From JARROD01 sp037384225 (GTDB lineage: Bacteria > Pseudomonadota > Gammaproteobacteria > Pseudomonadales > Cellvibrionaceae): 11,811 nucleotides of DNA. Under the pieces are notes generated by a model that was given only the letters and a program-made list of their open reading frames with translations, made no database searches and was not told the origin of the DNA. Location of the stretch: positions 1 through 11,811 of the forward strand of contig JARROD010000172.1 in assembly GCA_037384225.1 (NCBI GenBank). Reading direction: 5' to 3'. Every line of letters begins with the position of its first letter. Position 1 is the first letter of the stretch. The position numbers were made by a program, and so were the translations under genes. This document shows, piece by piece, positions 1-4,653 of this stretch.

Positions 1-1
1 G

Positions 2-601
2 CTCGGGGATTGCCGGCAGGCGACCCTCGAACGCTGGCGCGCCGATGTAGCCGCTGCCTGTGAGGAGCTAAAGGCGCACTGCCAGAGCCAGAGAGTCCGG
101 GTGATCGGTATCAGAACCGGCGCCACGCTGGCGCTGACAGGGCTGGACAGCGCCAGCGTGGCGCAGTGGGTGCTCTGGGACCCGGTCGTCGACGGCGCGC
201 TTCACTACCGGGAGTTAAGCAGAATGCACCGCGAAAAAATTCGCCATTTACGGGTGATCCGCAACTGGAAACGCCCGCGCAGGATAGCGGGGGCTGAAGA
301 GTTAGTGGGTGCGACCTACTCGAAAACCACGTTGGCCGAGTTGCGCGCCTGCTCGCTTATCGATGTCGCGGCTCGCGACAAGGGTGGCGAATCCGAACAC
401 CGCAACAAGCCGTTGCGGAACGCCGATATTCTGATAAGCGAGCGGGACAATCCGCAGTTTGAAAGGCTTGCCGGCGCGGTGGAAGTTCAGCATCTGGATG
501 TGCACTGTGGCTGGTACGAATCTTTCAACTTCAATAAAACCATTATCGACAAAAAGATTTCACAGCAACTGGTCGATACTCTGATGGCTTTTGTACCATG
601 A
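2..601 (+). CDS. Alpha/beta-hydrolase-like protein, exosortase-associated hydrolase 2 type (5' partial)
   Basis: The reading frame is open from the first bases of the window, so the start lies upstream; the internal GTG at 101 need not be the start. About 199 residues are visible. The segment VIGIRTGATLAL (from 101) sits where an alpha/beta hydrolase has its nucleophile elbow and is followed by VLWDPVVDG. This combination recalls the hydrolases found beside exosortase or surface-polysaccharide genes. The elbow reads G-I-R-T-G, with Arg at the usual Ser position, so ordinary serine-hydrolase chemistry is doubtful. As I recall, the related family also has Arg there (GLRLG), so this may be a family trait rather than damage. 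A late His in DVHCGW could be the remnant of the catalytic His. The stop codon overlaps the next start (ATGA), which implies co-translation with the second hydrolase. The substrate is unknown. Confidence 0.72.
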   Translation, partial: LGDCRQATLERWRADVAAACEELKAHCQSQRVRVIGIRTGATLALTGLDSASVAQWVLWDPVVDGALHYRELSRMHREKIRHLRVIRNWKRPRRIAGAEELVGATYSKTTLAELRACSLIDVAARDKGGESEHRNKPLRNADILISERDNPQFERLAGAVEVQHLDVHCGWYESFNFNKTIIDKKISQQLVDTLMAFVP

Positions 602-1455
602 ATGAATTCGCCTGTCAGTTTGGTGAGCAAAATCACTTAAACGGCGTATTTACACGCCCCGGTGAGTTTACTCCCGCTAAACCAATGGTGGTGTTGGTCA
701 CCGCGGGCTTTACACCAAAAAGCGGTCCGTTTCGACTCTATACCTTGCTGGCCCGCACTATCGCCGGTATGGGCCTGGCCGCGCTGCGGTTCGATTTGGG
801 TGGCATCGGCAACAGCGAGCAGATCGATGTCAGTACTCCGCTCAAAGTGAGAACCCGGTGCGATATCAACGCTGCCCTCGATTATCTGCAAGGGCAATAC
901 GGCTGTGAACAATTTATTCTCTGTGGCCTGTGTTCCGGTGCTGAAGATTCATTCCGCTACGCTGAATCAGACGTTAGAGTCAAAGGCGTGGCACTGATCG
1001 ACCCCCACGCCTATATCACCAAAGGCTGGCATCTGAAACGCGTATTCAGCCGCTATTTTCTCAATCGCATTATCAATAAACTGGTCAGGTCGCTGGGGGT
1101 TTCGCCTCTGGTTACCGCTGCCAATAATGATAATAAAAACCAAGCGGGATCAGGTGGTGATCTGATCGATTATCAGTATATGGAACACGCAGAATCTTCC
1201 CGTATCCTCTGCGCGTTGATTGAGCGCGGAACGCGCCTGCACTACCTTTACACGGGCGGTGCCATCGATACCTTTAACCACAAAGGCCAGTTTCGTAAAA
1301 TGTTTCCGGGCATCGACTTCAAGGGCTTGGTCACGCTTAGCCATATACCTCATATTGAGCATACCCAGGTCTTTGAGCAGGACCGCCGGGAAGTGATCGA
1401 TACCTTTTCAGACTGGCTATCGAGCTGTTTCCAGGCCGAGCTGGCGGCTGGATGA
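598..1455 (+). CDS. Alpha/beta hydrolase, exosortase-associated hydrolase 1 type
   Basis: This is a 285-residue soluble protein with the order of elements expected of an alpha/beta hydrolase. A first strand (MVVLVTAGF, about 30-38) leads into the oxyanion region. RFDLGGIGNSE (64-74) resembles the RFDxRGxGDSEG motif. The nucleophile elbow is GLCSG (110-114, Ser113). Candidate acid and base are Asp224 in YTGGAIDTFN and His255 in EHTQ near the C-terminus. No signal peptide is apparent, so it is probably cytoplasmic. The start is fixed by the ATGA overlap with the upstream gene. No strong Shine-Dalgarno precedes it, which fits translational coupling. Paired hydrolases of this type occur next to exosortase/polysaccharide or acyl-carrier clusters, so a role in trimming or transferring an acyl group on a surface glycan is possible, but this is inference. 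The fold is secure; the substrate is not. Confidence 0.8.
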   Translation: MNEFACQFGEQNHLNGVFTRPGEFTPAKPMVVLVTAGFTPKSGPFRLYTLLARTIAGMGLAALRFDLGGIGNSEQIDVSTPLKVRTRCDINAALDYLQGQYGCEQFILCGLCSGAEDSFRYAESDVRVKGVALIDPHAYITKGWHLKRVFSRYFLNRIINKLVRSLGVSPLVTAANNDNKNQAGSGGDLIDYQYMEHAESSRILCALIERGTRLHYLYTGGAIDTFNHKGQFRKMFPGIDFKGLVTLSHIPHIEHTQVFEQDRREVIDTFSDWLSSCFQAELAAG

Positions 1456-1490
1456 TGTGTAGCCGTCGGCGGGGTTTGTCGCTGCTCCTG

Positions 1491-2255
1491 TCAGAACCAT
1501 TGATGGCGAGAATGCAGTCGGCGGCGCGCGCTGGCAATTGCCGCTAAATGGCGTCTTTGGCTCAGCGGGCCGGCAAGCAAAATACCCGCGGCAAAACCGC
1601 CTATATGCGCCCAGAAAGCGACGCCTCCGCTGACCGAACCGGTCAAGGCCGGCAAACCGCCAAGCACCTGTAGCACAATCCAATAGCCGAGCATCAGGTA
1701 GGCGGGAAGCGCAATCGTGGTGATAAAAAAGCCAAAGAAAATTAAATTGTGTACTTGGACCTTGGGGAACAGGCGCGCATAAGCGCCCATCACGCCGCCG
1801 ATGGCGCCCGAGGCGCCGACCATGGGGGCCAGACTGTGGGTGTCGGTCATCACCTGGGCCGCCGCCGCCGCCAGGCCGCAGACGACGTAGAACACCGCAA
1901 ACCGAAACCGCCCCATGGCCTCTTCGACGTTGTCACCAAATACCCACAGGAACCACAGATTGCCGATAATGTGAAACCAACTGCCGTGCATAAACATTGA
2001 CGTCAGCAGTGTGTACCAGGGGGTGCCATTGTCGATAACGCAAGCGAGGCCGGGGGCGATGGGGATCAGGGTCCCCGCTTTGGCAATACCCAGCAGATCG
2101 GCGGGTATCAAGCCATACAGACACAGAGAGCCGGCCAGTGTGGACTTGGTACCCAGACCCTGGAGAAAAATCCAGGAGGCTATATTGAGGGCGATAATGG
2201 CGACGGTAACCAAGGGGACACGCAGCCGGGGGTTTTCGTCATAGAGTGGGAACAT
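1491..2255 (-). CDS. Rhomboid family intramembrane serine protease
   Basis: A 254-residue multi-pass inner-membrane protein. It begins with MFPLYDENPR, a typical N-terminus of bacterial rhomboids, followed by a first membrane helix (about 14-32). The HGSWFHIIGN segment (90-99) carries the conserved His and Asn of the oxyanion region. GASGA (147-151) holds the catalytic Ser149, and AHIGGF (216-221) holds the catalytic His217, so the Ser/His dyad is intact. Rhomboids cut membrane-spanning substrates within or near the bilayer; the substrate here cannot be read from the sequence. The Arg/His-rich C-terminal tail (about 233-254) is probably cytoplasmic. The gene converges on the hydrolase pair with a 35-bp gap and is divergent from the Hsp20 genes. 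No clear Shine-Dalgarno precedes the ATG, but the start is supported by the family-typical N-terminus. Confidence 0.92.
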   Translation of the reverse strand: MFPLYDENPRLRVPLVTVAIIALNIASWIFLQGLGTKSTLAGSLCLYGLIPADLLGIAKAGTLIPIAPGLACVIDNGTPWYTLLTSMFMHGSWFHIIGNLWFLWVFGDNVEEAMGRFRFAVFYVVCGLAAAAAQVMTDTHSLAPMVGASGAIGGVMGAYARLFPKVQVHNLIFFGFFITTIALPAYLMLGYWIVLQVLGGLPALTGSVSGGVAFWAHIGGFAAGILLAGPLSQRRHLAAIASARRRLHSRHQWF

Positions 2256-2273
2256 AAGCAGCGGTGTTTTTTG

Positions 2274-2290
2274 TCTGATCGGATATCAGA
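2274..2290. promoter_or_regulatory. Short inverted repeat upstream of the rhomboid gene
   Basis: TCTGAT and ATCAGA form a perfect 6-bp inverted repeat around a 5-base spacer, ending 19 bp before the rhomboid start codon. The size and position would suit a repressor operator or a 5' leader hairpin. No regulator gene is nearby and the repeat is short enough to arise by chance. Confidence 0.2.
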
Positions 2291-2503
2291 GAGAGTGAAG
2301 GGTATCATATCTGGATTTTGGGCCTCGTTCATCGTTTCGTCCACTATAGGCGCCAATCGATCCGATCAGAGGAGATGCAGTCCCACCGGAGACACGCCGT
2401 AACCCCTACGGGTCCAGCTCGCAATCTTTTCGGTCCTTTGGGTATATTTCATGGGGATATGAAAAAATATCTGGTTTATAGAAATAATTATTATGTTTTA
2501 CAG

Positions 2504-2530
2504 TTGAATAACTGGAATTCACACTCATAT
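2504..2530 (+). promoter_or_regulatory. Candidate heat-shock (sigma-32-like) promoter of the hsp20 pair
   Basis: TTGAA at 2504-2508 and ACTCATAT at 2523-2530 are 14 bases apart. The sigma-32 consensus is roughly CTTGAA, 13-14 bases, then CCCCATNT. The -10 part matches 6 of 8 positions and the -35 core matches well. The spacing and the location, about 80-90 bases before an Hsp20 gene, suit a heat-shock promoter. The region is AT-rich and the CCCC run is imperfect, so a chance match or a sigma-70 promoter remains possible. Confidence 0.33.
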
Positions 2531-2595
2531 TTGCTTCAGGCGAAAGCACATTGAGGTGGAGCCAGGGATACATTCAGAAATGTAACTTTCCATTA

Positions 2596-2612
2596 ATCTC
2601 TGAAGAGGAGAT
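2596..2612 (+). promoter_or_regulatory. Possible Shine-Dalgarno-masking hairpin (RNA thermometer candidate)
   Basis: ATCTC (2596-2600) can pair with GAGAT (2608-2612), which includes part of the ribosome-binding site AGGAG (2606-2610) of the first Hsp20 gene. In competition, CTTCAG (2534-2539) in the leader can pair with CTGAAG (2600-2605) directly beside it. Hsp20 genes are the classic carriers of RNA thermometers (ROSE, FourU), but neither known motif is recognisable and the stems are short. Confidence 0.25.
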
Positions 2613-2617
2613 GACCT

Positions 2618-3055
2618 ATGTTGGGTTATTTACGAGGATTTGATAACGACATTTTTGATCAGTTCGAAAGCATGCAGCGACAAATGGATCAACTGTTTGG
2701 CGATTGGCGCGATTCAAGCGGTATTCGCTCGGCAACGGCGGGCAGCTTTCCCGCCATCAACGTCGGCGCCTCGCCCGAGCAGGTCGACGTGTACGTGTTC
2801 GCACCTGGAGTCAATCCCGACGATTTGAGTATCTCACTGCTACAAAATCAGCTGACGGTATCCGGCTCCCGCAAAGTCGATATGCCTGAGCGAGCTTACC
2901 GGAGCGAGCGTTACAGTGGCGACTTCCACCGTGTAGTCACCTTGCCGGAGGATGTGGATAGCGACAAGGTGAACGCAATGTATCGCGATGGTGTATTGCA
3001 TATCACTCTGTCTCGGCGCGAAGCGGTGCAGCCCTTAAAGATAGAGATTCATTAA
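2618..3055 (+). CDS. Hsp20/alpha-crystallin family small heat-shock protein (first of pair)
   Basis: A 145-residue cytoplasmic ATP-independent chaperone that would hold unfolding proteins for refolding by the DnaK and ClpB systems. The N-terminal arm (1-45) is rich in aromatic and acidic residues (MLGYLRGFDN, QMDQLFGDW). The alpha-crystallin domain runs from about 46 to 135 and contains the signature AMYRDGVLHITL (120-131) and the RSERYSGDFHRVVTLP strand region (95-110). The C-terminal anchor is the I-x-I motif I142-E-I144 in KIEIH, used for oligomer assembly. The start is set by the Shine-Dalgarno AGGAG seven bases upstream of the ATG. The gene is followed after 37 bp by a second Hsp20 gene, so the two are probably co-transcribed and heat-inducible. 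Confidence 0.95.
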   Translation: MLGYLRGFDNDIFDQFESMQRQMDQLFGDWRDSSGIRSATAGSFPAINVGASPEQVDVYVFAPGVNPDDLSISLLQNQLTVSGSRKVDMPERAYRSERYSGDFHRVVTLPEDVDSDKVNAMYRDGVLHITLSRREAVQPLKIEIH

Positions 3056-3092
3056 CGTCGACCCAGGTTTATCGCTCGAGGAGAACAACGTT

Positions 3093-3488
3093 ATGGCTAC
3101 AGACAAAAATGTAACAAGCTCTAAAACCAAGAGCAGTTCAGAGGTGAAACCGCGGGAAGTTTTTCTGAGTCCGGCTGTGGATATTTACGAAGACAATCGC
3201 AGTATCACGGTGAAAGCCGATTTGCCCGGTGTTTCCAAAGACCGGCTTGATCTTAAGGTCAGTGGCAATACCCTGACGCTCGAAGGTCAAACCGCTATCG
3301 ATATTCCGAAAGGCATGGAAGCACTGTACGCTGATGTCCGCGTACAGGGTTATCGCCGCAGTTTCACATTGAGTAATGAACTGGATACGGCCAACATCAG
3401 CGCGCAGATGAATGACGGCGTGCTGACGCTGAGCTTACCAAAGCGGCCCGAGTTGCAGCCGCGTAAAATAGAAATCCGCGCCGCATAA
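3093..3488 (+). CDS. Hsp20/alpha-crystallin family small heat-shock protein (second of pair)
   Basis: A 131-residue small heat-shock protein preceded by a strong Shine-Dalgarno GAGGAG (3078-3083). The N-terminal 20 residues are Ser/Lys-rich and polar, unlike the aromatic arm of its neighbour. The alpha-crystallin domain spans about 24-117 with LSPAVDIYEDNRSITVKADL (25-44) and the signature AQMNDGVLTLSLPK (104-117). The C-terminal I126-E-I128 motif is present (PRKIEIRAA). The two proteins share a fold but differ clearly in sequence, so they are not a recent duplication. Adjacent unequal Hsp20 genes often make hetero-oligomers in which one partner binds substrates and the other modulates release, as with IbpA and IbpB; applying that here is inference. 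Confidence 0.95.
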   Translation: MATDKNVTSSKTKSSSEVKPREVFLSPAVDIYEDNRSITVKADLPGVSKDRLDLKVSGNTLTLEGQTAIDIPKGMEALYADVRVQGYRRSFTLSNELDTANISAQMNDGVLTLSLPKRPELQPRKIEIRAA

Positions 3489-3559
3489 AAAGCGTGCAAA
3501 AACCAAGCACCCCGGCTTCAACGTAGCGACTAGTGTGTTCCTAGGATTATTCCCGCCGC

Positions 3560-3625
3560 TGAAGCCAGGGTTAACCCTAGCGTTGCATGAATTGAAGCCA
3601 GGGTTAACCCTAGCGTTGCATGAAT
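3560..3625. repeat. Perfect tandem duplication of a 33-bp unit containing a 12-bp palindrome
   Basis: Bases 3560-3592 and 3593-3625 are identical 33-bp units placed head to tail with no spacer. Each contains the perfect palindrome AGGGTTAACCCT. A third GGTTAACC lies at 3707-3714, flanked by TACTG and CAGTA. Upstream, GGCTTCA (3514-3520) is the reverse complement of TGAAGCC at the start of the first unit and could close a foldback. The array sits in the 280-bp convergent gap between the second Hsp20 gene and the deacetylase pseudogene. It could be a REP-like element, a pair of protein-binding sites, or a simple slippage duplication. I do not recognise the unit. Confidence 0.9.
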
Positions 3626-3759
3626 TTTTGGCCCAGGATCGCTTCGCTCCTTCTATAGCCGCATTTTCAGGATCGAGTTCAATTTTTCTAATCCTCACAT
3701 AGTACTGGTTAACCGCAGTAAAAACGGCAAGGTTGGGAGAGTGTGGGGTACTCTTGAAA

Positions 3760-3776
3760 GGGCTTCGTCTAAGCCC
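3760..3776 (-). terminator. Possible weak terminator of the minus-strand acetyltransferase/deacetylase unit
   Basis: Read on the minus strand, GGGCTT, a 5-base loop and AAGCCC form a 6-bp hairpin followed by TTTC. It overlaps the deacetylase stop codon, a common place for an intrinsic terminator. The T tract is very short, so termination may be inefficient or depend on Rho. Confidence 0.35.
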
Positions 3777-4576
3777 CGTTCACGCCCATCAACACCCGCA
3801 AATGCGCCACCACCGACGCGGCCAGCGCCTGTAGGCTATAGCCCCCTTCGAGACAGGAAACAATACGCCCCTGCGCGCACTCTTCGGCTATCTGCGTGAT
3901 TTGCTCCGTAACCCACCGATAATCGCTTTCTTTCAGCTGCACATCGGCCAGTGGGTCGCCAGTGTGGGCTGGGCCGCTGATTGCTTTCAGGCACAGTGAA
4001 AGGATAAAAGGGATGTTGAAAGCTGGAACAAAAAAGCACTCGGGTTTCGCTGCGGAATATATCCTCTGTACCGTTGCCGTGATGCACATCAAAATCCACA
4101 ATGGCAAGCTTCTTCACGCCGTATTTCGCAAACGCATGGGCCGCGCCCACGGCTACATTGTTAAACAGGCAAAAGCCCATGGCTTTGTCGCGCTCGGCGT
4201 GGTGCCCCGGCGGGCGCACGGCGCAAAACGCATTGTTCACCCGTGCCTGCATGACCAGATCCACCGCCAGCACCGCCGCGCCCGCCGCCCGCCGCGCCGC
4301 TGTGAGCGTATAGGGGTTGCCCACTACATCCTCCGCCAGTACAACCCTGCCCGCATCCGGGCAGCGGCGGCTGATATCCTCGACATACGCCCGGTCGTGC
4401 ACGCGATAGAGCTGCTCCCATTCAACCAGTGGCGCATCGTGACATTGCAGTAACTCCATCAGGTGTTGCGCAATGAGCGCATCCTGAATGGCATTGAGCC
4501 GCTGCGGGCTTTCGGGGTGGTCTCCTCCCATATCGTGCAATACGCAATCGGGATGGGTAATAAAAGCGGTACTCAT
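3769..4576 (-). pseudogene. Broken class II histone-deacetylase-like (acetoin utilisation/HDAC superfamily) gene
   Basis: The first 194 residues read as a normal HDAC-superfamily deacetylase starting at the ATG at 4576, seven bases after a GAGG Shine-Dalgarno. Visible motifs are MGGDHPESPQR (16-26), RPPGHHAER (121-129, the His-His charge relay), GFCLFNNVAVG (134-144) and VDFDVHHGNGT (160-170, zinc ligands Asp163 and His165). After HPFYPFT, near base 3995, the frame yields unrelated residues to a stop at 3836. The true C-terminus continues in another minus-strand frame: GDPLADVQL, then IVSCLEGGYSLQAL with the active-site Tyr, ending at 3769. About 50-60 family residues are missing at the junction (3982-3995). 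The SAGFDAH motif, which supplies the third zinc ligand, appears only as I-S-G-P-A-H. A deletion plus frame change with loss of a ligand means no active enzyme. A local misassembly is the main alternative. It lies 77 bp downstream of the acetyltransferase gene and was presumably its partner. Confidence 0.88.
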
Positions 4577-4597
4577 AAAAATACCTCGATTCATAGG

Positions 4598-4641
4598 TTC
4601 TTTCGGCTTTTTGTTGCCAATGGCTATTGGCAGCGAAAGAA
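4598..4641. other. Nested hairpin in the acetyltransferase-deacetylase intercistronic gap
   Basis: An inner perfect stem, TGCCAAT (4615-4621) with ATTGGCA (4626-4632) around a 4-base loop, is enclosed by a second perfect 8-bp stem, TTCTTTCG (4598-4605) with CGAAAGAA (4634-4641). There is a 9-base bulge on one side and one base on the other. It fills most of the 77-bp gap just upstream of the deacetylase ribosome-binding site. No T tract follows on the minus strand, so it looks like an mRNA processing or stability structure rather than a terminator. Confidence 0.5.
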
Positions 4642-4653
4642 ACAAATACACTA

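Larger units (their letters stand above)
2256..2617. other. Intergenic region between rhomboid and hsp20 genes
   Basis: These 362 bp separate the divergent rhomboid and Hsp20 genes. The rhomboid side is mixed in composition and carries a short inverted repeat (2274-2290). The Hsp20 side from about 2440 is AT-rich, as expected of a promoter region. I find no convincing gene: an open frame at 2318-2554 would need a TTG start, has no Shine-Dalgarno and resembles no family I know. No tRNA or recognised riboswitch is visible. Confidence 0.6.

Noticed and set aside
2450..2475. CCCCAT on the minus strand as a sigma-32 -10 element for rhomboid
   Set aside because: No TTGAA-like -35 is found at suitable spacing upstream on that strand.
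2318..2554. Open frame of 78 codons between rhomboid and hsp20
   Set aside because: It needs a TTG start without a Shine-Dalgarno, runs through the presumed promoter and matches no family I recognise.
3560..3625. Integron attC or short CRISPR-like array
   Set aside because: GTTAACC does not fit the GTTRRRY core, there is no integrase, and the units are tandem with no spacers.
3435..3698. Minus-strand open frame with an 11-residue repeat
   Set aside because: The repeat is only the translation of the 33-bp DNA duplication, and the frame overlaps the 3' end of the second Hsp20 gene antisense.
3836..4107. Programmed frameshift rejoining the two HDAC frames
   Set aside because: Family residues including a zinc ligand are missing at the junction, and no slippery heptamer lies at the break; the T6 run near 4030 is upstream of the point where homology is lost.
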